From positions 1 to 64,000 of the forward strand of contig AJFK01000144.1 of NCBI GenBank assembly GCA_000467715.1: a stretch of 64,000 nt of DNA. The letters run 5' to 3'. Origin of the DNA: Hysterium pulicare CBS 123377 (lineage: Eukaryota; Ascomycota; Dothideomycetes; Hysteriales; Hysteriaceae). Positions 42,394 through 53,206 of the stretch are shown here, one piece after another. Within the stretch, counting starts at the first letter, position 1, and every line of letters starts with the position of its first letter. The notes under the pieces are model-generated. The model made no database searches. It was given only the letters and a program-made list of their open reading frames with translations, and was not told where the DNA came from. The translations under genes and the position numbers were made by a program.

Positions 42394-42955
42394 TGACAAC
42401 TGCTAGAGTAGATTTTAGGTAGGCAGAGAAAGGGACTACAGGTAGGCAGTAGACGGGAATGAGGAAAGTGCAATGCCGTGTTCGAATATGGCGGTCTGAG
42501 TCACCGATACTGAGACATGGATTCTCAGTGCGGTAGATAATAAGAAGATACGAATATGATTTGCTACTTCACCTATGAAAGGACTTGTCACGTTGATGTA
42601 CATGCGTACGACCGTCAACCTGGTACGCTTCCTCTTGACAATTGAATGGTAAGCACCACGAGGCAACCACCAACGCCCCATTTGGAAGAACACTAAAGAT
42701 CCCTCGAGTCTGAGGCCTAACAGGACCAGTTTCCCTGGCCTCATCCGCTCCCAAGTCTTTTGAGCATGTTGGACTCCTTTCTCTTAGCTCCCGGTATCTC
42801 AATCTCATCTGTGCGTATAAGGGACGTCGCTGAAGGATGCAGACTTCAAGCCTTCGAAGAAGATTGCCTCTAATACTCCATGGGCGCCAATTGGTGTTTT
42901 CGGCAGGTTATCGCGAGAAACGGCAATATGAACCTGTTGGAAACGTATGAGTGTC
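42394..42955. other. Intergenic, 0.56 kb
   Basis: Between structured element copy 4 and the coiled-coil gene. Short minus frames here are not convincing. Confidence 0.4.
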
Positions 42956-43459
42956 TCAATCTCCATGCGAGTGAATCCAAATATCCTTCTCCTCAACCAT
43001 AGGCTCATTCCGCCATTTCTTGAAAGCATCTTTAACCCACTCCGGAGGACCTGGCTGACCATGCATCCTTCCACTTCCCATCTTCTGCTGCTGGAGCGGG
43101 CAAGCAGGCCACTGCTGTCCCTTTTCTTCCTCCAACTTAGCAACCTCTTCCACAATCCCCAGACTCTTCTTTCTGTTCTCCTCAACCTTTGCTGTTATAG
43201 ATTCGAGATGTCTTGCCTGTCTTTCTCGCGCTCTCGTTTCTAGATAAGCGGACAATTGATCGAGCCGGCTCGAAGCGAAGGTTTGAACGGTGTTAAAAAG
43301 GCGATGTAATATCTCCCATAGGATGCGGTAGAGGAGCTCCGTCGCGATTGCGGTGCCTGTTTGGGCGTTGAAGACTCTTGTGAGGGCGAGCAAGCGGGAG
43401 GAGGATGTTGTAGAGACTGGGATGGGGCGGTAGGGAACGAGGGATTGATCGTATGCCAT
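42956..43459 (-). CDS. Small helical protein, 167 aa
   Basis: Single exon. The longer frame starts at a TTG; the first ATG is 43459. The N-terminal third (ATELLYRILWEILHRLFNTVQTF) is an amphipathic helical region. The middle (RARERQARHLESITAKVEENRKKSLGIVEEVAKLEEEKGQ, described here as one charged block near residues 76-116) is a clear coiled coil. The tail has PPEWVKDAFKKWRNEP. No named family recognised. It may be a membrane-associated adaptor. Confidence 0.6.
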   Translation of the reverse strand: MAYDQSLVPYRPIPVSTTSSSRLLALTRVFNAQTGTAIATELLYRILWEILHRLFNTVQTFASSRLDQLSAYLETRARERQARHLESITAKVEENRKKSLGIVEEVAKLEEEKGQQWPACPLQQQKMGSGRMHGQPGPPEWVKDAFKKWRNEPMVEEKDIWIHSHGD

Positions 43460-44098
43460 TGTGGAGGTAATATGAGGATTGACGGACAGATGATCTGCTA
43501 ATCGGATCAAATCGATGCAAGCAAGGTCAATCGCAAGTAGCTTCGATCTATTATGAATCGGCTTCAGGTTGCTTTGGAGGATTGAGTTCCAGGAGGGAGC
43601 CCATGTGGTTAAATGTTGCGCCCAAAGCGGAACGTACAACGACCGACATCGTTTGAGGTTGGGGATCCTAATCCTTCGGGCTGAAAACTAAGTTGGAGAT
43701 TTGTGGAGGTGTGGCCAATCATGAAGCTTCTCACAAGTCGGATGTTGCACGTGAAGTTCCGATCGGTGGGCGAGATCTCCGTGAGCGAAGGCCAAGCACG
43801 TAAGAAGACCTCTATCACCAATGCATAGAGTGTTTATTGAGCAGATATAAAAGCTCAGGAAAGACTAGAATGAACACATTAAAGTCATCCAGCGATCCTA
43901 CAGGGCGCTCAAGTGTAAATTGCAACCTAATTCTTCGACAATTAGATAAGACACCATGAAATTGCTCGCGGAATATCATCGCGCGCTCATATACACAGAA
44001 CAGACCGCTGCGATATGTGGATATTAGGCAATATTATACATCGACTAAGATTAAACTCCTTCTAGGAACACTTTGTACATACAGCAACCTTTGCACAT
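43460..44098. other. Intergenic, 0.64 kb
   Basis: Upstream side of the small helical protein and 3' side of the DUF5321 gene. No other feature seen. Confidence 0.4.
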
Positions 44099-44872
44099 TT
44101 AATAGAATTTGGCATTTCCAAGTCTTACAGCTTCGATTTTTGCTTTTTCCGCCTCAGCCGCTGCATTTCCCTGTGCTTCTGCCTCCTTTGCAGCCTCTCT
44201 ATTAGCCCTCCGTCGTTTTCTAGATTGGAAAAGAATGTCATCTTCCTCAATCTCCTCAAGAACTGTGACCCAAATTGTATTAGCCAAATGGGACCAAATT
44301 CATGCATGCAATTGAGATAGTCTCCACAGATCCTGAAATGACCTGACGAAATCTGATGCGTAGGATGATCTCGACTCACCTTCTTCCCATTCCTTCTCCT
44401 TCTCCGGATCCCCCGTCCCTAGAATCCTTTCAACATCCACATCCTCCCCCTTCTGCACCCTCTCAATAACCTCCCTCAACAATCCCATCTTTGCTTCTGC
44501 CTTGCGGTTGAAATTCGCCATGTCTCTCTTTAGCGACAGTGTTTGTATAGCTTGGGATCCTATAAGGAGCGCAAGGACTATGAAGGGCGTCGCGGGATTC
44601 CATTCTTTCGATTTTGGTTTTGCGGGCGCATTGGGGTCGCGGGGAGTGCGGAGAAATTTGGGGATGATGGATTGCCAGATTGAGGGTTGTGCTACTCGCG
44701 GAAGGGATTCTGTTGATATGAGGCGGTGATGAGTGATGCGGGAGGAGCTGCTTAACGCGCCGGAAAAGAGGAGAGAGAGGTTTCGAAATCGGGGTTGGAA
44801 GGGGGCATTGAGGAGGTGCAGAGAAGCAGAAGGTGATCGAAGAAGCTGTCGGAGAAGAGCTGATGATTCCAT
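44099..44872 (-). CDS. DUF5321 mitochondrial membrane protein, 218 aa, two exons
   Basis: Exons 44872-44380 and 44262-44099 with a 117-base intron, long for this region. The N-terminal 65 residues are Ser/Arg/Leu-rich with almost no acidic residues, a mitochondrial targeting profile. WQSIIPKFLR and KPKSKEWNPATPF precede one transmembrane helix (FIVLALLIGSQAIQTLSL). After it come AEAKMGLLREVIERVQKGEDVD and EKEWEE, typical of the DUF5321 family, and a charged C-terminal helix from exon 2. The family is found in filamentous fungi and its function is not established. Confidence 0.85.
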
Positions 44873-45131
44873 GTTTGTTGATAGTTTGCGGAGGTTGAGG
44901 AGGAAGCTTGGTGTGGTGCAACTTTTTTTTGGTCTTGCGGCTGGCTGTCAAATGTTTTGGGACTAGCGTGAGGACAAATGCGCGCCATTCGACAAGGTCC
45001 TTGAGCCGAGGTTTATCTTGTCACTACGAGATGTATGCCGGCGAGATGATCGATCTTCATGTTAAGCCTCTCATCCTCTACGACTATGAGAAGCTGAACG
45101 CGCGCATTTGTTCTCGAATTGCACCCTTGCA
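44873..45131. promoter_or_regulatory. Bidirectional promoter, DUF5321 and thioesterase genes
   Basis: Only 259 bases separate two divergent start codons, so their promoters overlap. A T8 run lies near 44922. Confidence 0.55.
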
Positions 45132-45739
45132 ATGGCCAGAGTAGGCATAAGCAGACACAGAGACCCAGCCATGCTTGATTCCAATGAGACGCCATTCGAG
45201 CGCGTTAAAAAATTCTGGGAACTCGGAGGTGTTGAAGGCTATGAGGTATGCCTCTCACGGTATCTCTGGGAAAGAGGAATCCAGCTGCTAACACATTCAT
45301 TCTCTAGGGCCACGACTCCCTCCTTAGGCCACACATGTTCCTCCTAACCGCAGCCCAGGACCCCACGCCCTCAAATCCCCACCACGCCACAAGTACCTTC
45401 TCTCTCGTAGTCCCCAGCTCGATGTGCAATTGGTCTGGTTCCCTGCATGGCGGCGCTGTCGCCTTGATATTTGATATGTGCACTTCGCTCACAGTCTCAA
45501 TTTGTTCGAAGGAAGGGTTTTGGGATACGGGACATGTTACTCGCACTCTGAATTGCACCTATTTGAGGCCGGCGAAGGATGGTCAGAAGGTGATTATTGA
45601 GAGTGAGGTCGTCCATCTGGGCAAAAGGATGGGTGTCATAAAAGGAGTTATTCGAGGGGCCGAAGGGGAGGATAACGAGGGGAAGGTGCTTTATACGTGC
45701 GAACATGGGAAGGCCTCGTTGGATGGATCGCGTTTATGA
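45132..45739 (+). CDS. Hotdog-fold acyl-CoA thioesterase (PaaI/4HBT type), 181 aa, two exons
   Basis: Exons 45132-45245 and 45308-45739 with a 62-base intron. The start at 45132 (GCAATGGCC) is the better of two in-frame ATGs. NWSGSLHGGAVALIFDMC (residues 79-96) carries the HGG-x-A-x-x-x-D active-site signature, where the Asp activates water on the thioester. GHVTRTLNCTYLRPAKDGQKV and the final GKVLYTCEHGKAS strand complete the fold. Enzymes of this type free fatty or aromatic acids from CoA, as a dimer or tetramer. There is no targeting signal beyond a short basic N-terminus. Confidence 0.85.
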
Positions 45740-46036
45740 TGATACTCTGCGGAGCGGGAGGCTGGCTTGGAAATGATCGTAGTACATATTGTGTTTGGAA
45801 TTGGACTATTTGATTACGATGCGCTTGTATTAGACATAGAAGGGAAAATGAAACCTTATGCACCTTGTATTAGAATCCAAATAGATGATCAGTACTGACA
45901 CTTCCAAAGAAACCTTGAACCAATTTGAAACCTTCCCAAGCTGATTCTCATCATCGTGTATACTCAACCAATTGGTCAACCCCCAGGTAGATAACGAGAT
46001 TTCGAGATCAATTGCAAAGCCCCTTGAAGTGCAATT

Positions 46037-46648
46037 TTATACATTGGTAGTAGGCGTTTGCGTAGGAGCGGGCCAACTACCGGCATGAGCCCAACTTGTG
46101 GACGGCAATTCCATAGGACCTCTTGGGGCCTTGTTCTTGGTATAACAAGGGAACACGCTATATAGGTAGAAATCAGATAATGCCAAACGAAGACTGGGGT
46201 TCTAGGCTTACGAAGATGCTATGGAAACTACTTGTGGTTGGCCGTTGGCCATTGTCGTTGTCTGAGACAAGCCTTCGACTGTGGAGTAACAAGCCGGTCT
46301 CTTCCTCGGGAACCCAGTCGGTTTGTGCGGCCTGCCGGTCATGATATGGATGCCAGTGGGCCAATGTCCTCCAGCAGTCCCTCCATGATGACTATTATAC
46401 ATTAGCGCCTATGCGAAGCTGCTCCTATAGAGCACGACTTACTTAAAAGGCTTACAGCTCAATGATATTTCTGGATGTTGCTCTTTGAGCGAGGCACACG
46501 AGCCTATTCCAGCACTGTGGGAGATTAAGCCATTACTTGCGGTAGCATATGCGAGCCATAATACTTACCTAGGGTTAGCTGCATTATTGACTGCACCGGC
46601 GGCTCCCGCAAGAAGAAGAGGTAGCAGTGTCAAGAATTGGGTATGCAT
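46037..46648 (-). CDS. Small secreted cysteine-containing protein, 150 aa, four exons
   Basis: Assembled by hand: exons 46648-46569, 46514-46443, 46391-46212 and 46157-46037. The introns are 54, 51 and 54 bases, all GTAAG...AG, and the frame holds to a stop. MHTQFLTLLPLLLAGAAGA is a strong signal peptide. The mature protein has four cysteines (GSCAS, LSCKP, PACYS, FPCYT), a Gly/His patch (HHGGTAGGHWP), a basic PRKRP segment and a Pro/Thr-rich end. Size, introns and composition fit fungal small secreted proteins, some of which are effectors. No family recognised. Confidence 0.65.
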
Positions 46649-47519
46649 TGTGGAATAGTATCGCAATAGGGGAATAAGAGGCTAGAAGCTAATCTTGTGC
46701 TAGCAAAATTGAAGACTTGAATAGATGATGGTTTGTTGAATATGAGTTTATAGCTGAGAATATAATAAAAGAACGACTGAGTAGGCACATGCTTCATTTA
46801 TTGTTCTATGTTGAGTATAGGGGAGCGGAGCGTCGTCATCAAGACTTAAGGAATACGAATCCGTATTCCTCTTGTTGTCATTGACACATCCTATCAGCTC
46901 GTTATCACACCAGGAGTAGGTCATAGATCTGGCTTCCGTGGTCTTCGTGAACATAAACGCATGGAAGAACCCGTGGGCCATCACTCTAGGATTACCTCTC
47001 ACACTAGAACATGCGTAGTCCTCTTAGGAGTTATGCCATCGGGCAATAAAGGACCAAGCAATGATAGGAAATTCCCATCTGAAGGATGTCGAATGCATGG
47101 GCAGAACTGGACGGAAGGATTCAATGCTTTAGCAATATGAACACATCATGAAATCCGAGGACGCATAACAACGAACGAGCTCTCATCTTTTTGGATACTG
47201 TGGCTATTCCTTCGCGGGGGGTCTCAAGACGCTTGTTTTGAGACAGCGGGATTCCTCCCAATGATAAAATCCCACAACACGCAGCAGAATGATGAGGGAA
47301 GGAAGACGTAAATATTGGATTCGATGAAGAGCTCCGCACAGTCATGTGCCAAAGGGAGATCGGTTGTGAAGTTCTTGATACTGGACATGGGGCTGATGGT
47401 CGGCAGGATGTCGGAGCTGGAGGTGACGAAGTTGCTGATCGCTGCCAAGACATGGACATCTAGGACATGCGAGTACTTGGTTCAACCTCAACACCACTAA
47501 CATTCCGCACCCGACTACG
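46649..47519. other. Intergenic, 0.87 kb
   Basis: Divergent spacer between the small secreted protein and vps5. A minus-strand frame at 46748-46981 (about 77 codons from an ATG) has a plausible composition but no other support, so it is not called. Confidence 0.4.
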
Positions 47520-49582
47520 ATGGATTTCGGCGACGAAGGAAACTCTCCTTGGGGAGGTAATGGTCTTACTTGTGCTTTCAATGCTCAGTCACTGACGCTA
47601 ACTTATAGACGTACCGTCGCGAACAAACTCTAGCCAAAATATCCCCAAGATAGCCCAGGACGACAACTCCCAAGCTTCAGGTTCGTATCACAAACTGTAT
47701 GCCTTAGGATGATCTGATAACCTCCAGAATCCCTCGAATCATCTAAAACCACCGCAAGCTCCGTCCCTAATGTTTCCGCCGCTCCACGATCTCCAGCAGG
47801 GCGAGGTCCTCGAAGACGACAATATGGCGCGCAATCCACTCGATTAGAAGCTGTGGATGATCCACTGGGACCACTAGGTGCGCCAACTCCTCCATCAATG
47901 GTCGAAGAGCCTCCGGCGCCGCCGCAGAAAGAGGGGCCCTCCTCGCGGGCAACAAGACCTACAACAGCTGCCTCGACACCTTCCCTTCGCAGTATGATGG
48001 ACTCGGTCAATCTCGATGACGATGACGACGAAGCGCCTGTTTCGAGGCCTAGAATACCGCCTCCAGTACAACCTCCGAGTGGTAATGCACCTCAGCGGCA
48101 GACACAGCCTAGTGTGAGCGTGGAACAGGCAGCCAAGCCAACGTTCCAAATCAGCGTGGGTGACCCACACAAGGTTGGAGATCTTACAAGCTCGCATACG
48201 GAGTATTCAGTAACCACAACAGTATGATCACTTTTCGCTTGTGTATCTTAAGTAATAAAGCTGACTACTTTTAATTGTGCTAGACTACCTCCAAGGGATA
48301 CCGCAGACCCGAATTCACTGTTTCTCGTCGCTACCGAGACTTCCTATGGCTCTATAATCAGCTACATAATAACAACCCAGGAATAATCATACCACCACCG
48401 CCTGAGAAACAAGCAGTGGGTCGATTTGATGCCGATTTTGTCGAGTCGAGACGGGCAGCGCTTGAGCGAATGCTGAACAAAGCAGCGGCACACTCAGTGT
48501 TACAACACGATGGCGATCTGAAACTCTTTCTCGAGAGTGATGCTTTCAATGTCGATATTAAAAATAAGGAGCGCAAAGATCCAGGACTTGGCGAAAGTAA
48601 AGGCATGTTCGGCTCTATCGGCATAAATGTGGGCGGTGGAAGCAAATTCGTGGAACATGATGATGTGCGTATCTTGCCCCTTCTCCTATTCAATATGTGT
48701 TTAGAACTGACACCACGAAGTGGTTCCATGACAGAAAAGTCTACCTTGATGCCCTTGAGAACCAACTGAAGGCTCTGCTCAAAGCTACAGATACAGTTGT
48801 AGCTCAACGAAAAGGGCTCGCTGAGGCATGTAGCGACTTTTCTGCCTCATTGCACTCTCTCTCCGCCGTAGAACTCTCCCCGTCCCTCTCGGGTCCTTTG
48901 GACAGTCTCTCCGATATCCAAATCCGTATCCGCGAGCTTTACGAACGCCAGGCACAACAAGACGTCCTTACAATGGGAATTGTTATTGATGAGTACATTC
49001 GACTCATTGGATCTGTGAAAACTGCGTTCCAGCAGAGGCAAAAGGCGTACCATTCCTGGCATACTGCAGAATCGGAACTGCAAAAGCGAAAGACCACGCA
49101 AGAAAAGTTGCTTAGACAAGGTAGATCACAGCAGGATCGGATCAATCAACTTGGCGCAGATGTAGCGGATGCCGAAAGACGAGTCCATCAGGCACGATTG
49201 CTGTTTGAGGACATGGGCCGCTTGATGCGATCAGAACTGGAGAGGTTTGAGAGGGAGAAAGTTGAGGATTTCAAGTCCGGAGTTGAGACTTATCTCGAGA
49301 GTGCAGTGGAGGCGCAGAAAGAGGTATTTAGTGTTCCAGTCCACCTATTTCCGAATATTGTCCTCAAAGTTGCTAACACCTCTCTAGCTTATTGAAATTT
49401 GGGAGACCTACCTCATGCAACTTGACGCGGAAGAGGGAGAAAACTGGGTACCTCCTGCTGGTGTCGTTGCTTCACCAACTTCCGACGCTAAAGGTGCCTT
49501 TTCTGACCGACCTGAGAGTCAAGGTTCTGAATCAACGGAAGCGCATGCTGCGGCTGAGGCGACGAGAGAGATAGAGGAGTAA
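47520..49582 (+). CDS. vps5: Retromer sorting nexin Vps5, 593 aa, six exons
   Basis: Exons 47520-47556, 47609-47680, 47728-48221, 48284-48664, 48721-49323 and 49388-49582, with introns of 47-64 bases, all in frame. An acidic, Pro/Ser-rich N-terminus is followed by a PX domain (about residues 176-300: FQISVGDPHKVGD, VSRRYRDFLWLYNQL, PPPPEKQAVGRF). These residues bind phosphatidylinositol 3-phosphate. After KFVEHDDWFHDRKVYLDALE comes a BAR domain (about 310-545) with long helices that bend endosomal membranes. Vps5 pairs with Vps17 and works with the Vps26-29-35 core to return receptors from endosome to Golgi. The first exon is only 37 bases. Confidence 0.93.
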
Positions 49583-49964
49583 ACCTCGCTGTATATATCC
49601 TAATCCCCGAACTGTAATCCTTCTTCATTTGCATGGTACTCTCACAAAATTGTCACGGCCTCCTTTTCGTCGGTGGAGCAGACTTTCAGCAATAAAGTGT
49701 TTTCTAAAGTTTTAGAGCACCGAATAATATTCTATCAAAGGACCATACCAGGTCAGTTCCCGAACTGTTGCAAGGTGCGCAGAATTACATTATATTCGTT
49801 CATTATTGACTACTTAACGCCTAGACGTTTCAGTGCCTTGAAGGAGTACTACTTGCTTCGGTAATCCATCAATCGGTCTTTCAAGCCACCTTTGTTTCTT
49901 TCCTCTGTTCTTTTCTCCGAATGCGGCTCAGGCACACGTAAACGTCCTTTTCTATCACCAAAAC
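49583..49964. other. Spacer between vps5 and the CorA-like gene
   Basis: About 380 bases, A/T-leaning, holding the end of vps5 and the upstream side of the CorA-like gene. The open frame at 49673-49864 could be a remnant of the missing N-terminal part of that gene, but I see no family match. Confidence 0.35.
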
Positions 49965-50867
49965 ATGCGGTCGCGTACAGTAAATATGCTGATCGCATGG
50001 ATTGGTAACAGTCTCACGGAAGAAAGTTCTGATAGCCTCACGGAAGAGAGTTGCCTCTCGCTGATGAAGCAAGAAGGGAATTCGATCCGTGAAGAGCCTT
50101 TACGCTTCATCGTAGTTGCAGTTAAGGCATGCGTAAGGTCTAGTTGGAACTTTTATCGCCAGATGAGAGACAGGCTATTAGAAATAGAAAAGGAAGTCGG
50201 CATCACAAAAGACAAGGATTGGTTGAAAACGCGTGGTTACCTCCATCTATCACACGACTACGACGATATAAATGAAAAACTCTTCACCGCGAAAAACGAC
50301 CTTGTAAATGCTCATGCAAGGATTACAAATCTACGAGACTTTATCGCATATTTCATGTTGCTCCTGCAGGAAACCAGACCGCGCCAGAGACAGAGCTTTC
50401 CCGAGACCTTATATAAAGAACGGGAAGTTGAAAAGCAGGTCAAGGATATCACTCGCTGCCTAACCACAAACCTAAACCTACTCACTTCCCTCGAGGCAAA
50501 AGCCCAAGCACAATTCGCCGTCCTCTACACCCTAATGATGCAGCGAGACGCGAAGCTAAACTACGAAGTTGCCATGGCCGCGAAGAAAGACAGCTCGGCC
50601 ATGAAAACAATCTCAATCCTGACGCTAGTCTATCTACCCATAACGGCCGTTTCGGCTATCTTTTCTGGAACTGTGTTTAACTTTCAGAATTGGCCGCCGC
50701 AAAACCAAAATGTGGCGTCTGAGGGTTGGTGGGTGTTTGTGGTTTGTTGTATCTTGGCTACTGTAGTTACGTTCGGGTGTTGGGTGTTTTGGCCGGAGGA
50801 GGTGGGGAGTTTCAGGAGGAAGAAGGATTGGAAGGGAGTTAGGGAGAGGAACGACAAAGAGGCCTGA
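49965..50867 (+). CDS. CorA-like membrane protein, 300 aa, short N-terminus
   Basis: Single exon. The C-terminal half is typical of fungal CorA-like proteins: a helical cytosolic stalk (residues 70-205, with EVEKQVKDITRCL and SLEAKAQAQFAVLYTLMMQRD), then MKTISILTLVYLPITAVSAIFSG as the first transmembrane helix and WWVFVVCCILATVVTFGCWVF as the second. The GMN motif that ends the first helix in true Mg2+ channels is not present; the place reads SGTVFNF. The N-terminal domain of 200 or more residues found in relatives is absent, so this is either a shortened protein or a truncated copy. A duplicated LTEES motif marks the N-terminus. Confidence 0.7.
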   Translation: MRSRTVNMLIAWIGNSLTEESSDSLTEESCLSLMKQEGNSIREEPLRFIVVAVKACVRSSWNFYRQMRDRLLEIEKEVGITKDKDWLKTRGYLHLSHDYDDINEKLFTAKNDLVNAHARITNLRDFIAYFMLLLQETRPRQRQSFPETLYKEREVEKQVKDITRCLTTNLNLLTSLEAKAQAQFAVLYTLMMQRDAKLNYEVAMAAKKDSSAMKTISILTLVYLPITAVSAIFSGTVFNFQNWPPQNQNVASEGWWVFVVCCILATVVTFGCWVFWPEEVGSFRRKKDWKGVRERNDKEA

Positions 50868-51979
50868 AATGAAAAGAATTGATAAGCAGGAAAAACGTTT
50901 GAAAGAGATAACATGGTCGTGCGCAATCAAAGTGAGCAAAGAGGAATTCCGTTGGAGAGTCGAATGTTCAACGGATCGTGTCCCTTGGCAATACTTGGAG
51001 GATGTGCTGGGGCTAAGGGATTTCTCGGCTGGAAGACGGAGGAACGATTGAGCTGTTTTGATGCTGATAGTTGGGCAGGCTGAATGATTCGAGATGTGTA
51101 AGTGACGGAGGGCGGAAGAGCGGTGGCTGAGGATGACGATGAGGATGAGGAAATATTCGATGGGCAGGGTGGTGTTGAAGCTGAAATACGGTCAGAAGGT
51201 TTAGGAAATATAGTTGCGGGTTTCTGCAGGATCCGCGAGCGATCAAGCACGTTCACCGTTTATCCCCGTTTCTCACTGGATATTGACGAAGATTACACCA
51301 TTATTTTTCACTTGATGTTGGAGATAGCTATGCAAACCATCCAATTACATCATTTAAATCCGTTCATGTCATTATAGAATAGTGGTTCTTGAGTAGCTGT
51401 GGCTTAAACAGTAGGCGGAAGAAAAAGGCATCCACTTAAACTTCATTTCCTTCGCACTTCAAGTGCCCTCCAAGTAACGCTCGCAGAACCACGCGATTAC
51501 CTTGGCCAAATAGTTTCTCAACTCGAAGGTTTGTCTTTGAGTGGCTTTATGGTGAAAACCAACTTCGAAATCGGACAGGGAGTTAAAGCACTTTGAGCGA
51601 AGCCGATAGATGCCCAAAAGAAAGATATGATCTGAATTGTAGCACAAGCAAAGGACTTCGGCCGGCTGTGTAGCTTTAGACTATCGAAATAGGTCGGCTT
51701 GCCGAAAAGACGTCCTGTGGCTGATCCCAATCCCGCTTTTAGAACTATCAGGTCTTTAAATACGGAAAACGTCGACTTTGGAACCCCCTCGGCCATGACC
51801 CGAGCGGTGGCTGACGCATGTGGTTGGCGTTGAATGTCGAATGGCCCCTTTTTACGCTCGGAAAGGCAAAACCTCCAACTCGTCTAGTCTGCAAAGAATC
51901 CAGTGTATGGTATTCAGAAGGAGTAATTGCAGTTGATACAAAGAATAGTATTTGGTTAATCTGTATGGCACAGGCATCT
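50868..51979. other. Intergenic, 1.1 kb
   Basis: Convergent spacer. Minus-strand frames at 51459-51796 overlap each other and show no usable splice sites. No gene called. Confidence 0.4.
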
Positions 51980-53206
51980 TCACTGATCGCGCGGTGGGCC
52001 TGTTTCCCCGGCTTCTAATTCCGCTAGATCCTTCGGGTCGCTTTGATGTTGTGGTAGGATTGATGGCTGTTGTTGGGCTGCCGCACCTGGAGCTGGATGC
52101 TGCTCGCCGACCGAACCCTGTAGTTCTTGAGGTTCTTGGGTTTGTGCATAATTCACATTTTGTTGATGCATGTTGTTTGCTGTAGCCCATGCAGTTCCAT
52201 TCATCTCTGGGCTCCAGGGTTGCTGTGGCAGTTGCGATGGCGACGCAGCGGGTGATGGCCCGTATGCGCCCTTGTAATCATGCTGGTCGCTTTGAGCTGG
52301 TGGAAGGTTGCCATAGCCTTGCTGATATTGCTGCGGCGAGTACAGCTGTGACACAGTAGGAGCGGCTTGATAATGAGAGGCTTTGTTACGCCGCTTGAGC
52401 CGGAATATCCAGAACACAAGACCAGCAATGGCTATTAGGGCTATGGGTCCAATGACCACCCCAGCTATCCATGTCTTGCTTTTGGATGGCTGGGGAACCA
52501 TGGTTGGGGTTGCCGTTGCGGAGGCTAATTGCGAAGCGGAAGCAGCAGTTGGTGTAGAGACAGAACTAGAAGTTTGCATGCCAACCGTCGTGGCAGATGT
52601 TCTTATGACAATGTTTGATTCAGTCGTCGTTGCTGCAGCTGACACTGGAATTTCCAAGTAAATGTTATGTTGCGGCTCTGCTGCGCACCCGATCCACAGT
52701 GTCGGATTTGCATCCCCTGGTGTGCTATATATGAAATCGGTATTGCACGAATAGCTGGTTGCAAAGCTAGCACTGCAAATCGTAAATTAGTCATGGGGCA
52801 TAGAGTATTAGGATTTTAAAGTCATCGCCCCTACCAATTATAAGACGTACCGCCATAATACATAGTGGAAATGCCTCCGCAAGAAGTTGGAATATAGCAC
52901 TCGGGTTCGGTTGGATCACAACATCCGGCGAATGTTGAAGAAAAAGAGAACGTGTAGCCCTTCTCGCAGTCCGTTTCAACGTCTGAAATGACAACATGTT
53001 AGTGTTAATTTGGTAATGAATCGGATCTTGCAGGTGGGCATACAATCGGTGCCTGAGGTGTAGTAACCGATGAAGCCATCTACAGAAGAAGAAGAAGTTG
53101 CTCTGGCGACGATAGGTGCTGCGGTCATAACCGGATCCGACATTTGGTTGGAAAGTACTCCTTGAAAAGAAACAATTGATACTAAGGAAAGAATCGCAAA
53201 ATGCAT
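51980..53206 (-). CDS. Type I cell-surface protein, Cys-rich with Ser/Thr stalk, 367 aa, three exons
   Basis: Exons 53206-53044, 52982-52835 and 52772-51980, with introns of 61 and 62 bases. A signal peptide (MHFAILSLVSIVSFQGVLS) is followed by a short ectodomain with about eight cysteines: TDCEKGY, GCCDPTEPECYIPTSCGG, SYSCN and WIGCAAEP. A Ser/Thr/Ala-rich stalk, probably O-glycosylated, leads to one transmembrane helix (WIAGVVIGPIALIAIAGLVFWIF, about residues 211-233) and a RLKRRNK stop-transfer. The tail is Gln/Pro-rich and ends with an acidic DLAELEAGE motif. This plan matches Wsc/Mid2-like sensors and related surface proteins, though the Cys pattern is not a standard WSC domain. Confidence 0.75.

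Noticed and set aside
46748-46981. 77-codon minus-strand frame ahead of the small secreted protein
   Set aside because: Plausible composition only; no signal peptide, domain or splice evidence.
51459-51796. Minus-strand frames with protein-like stretches
   Set aside because: The two frames overlap out of register and no splice sites join them.
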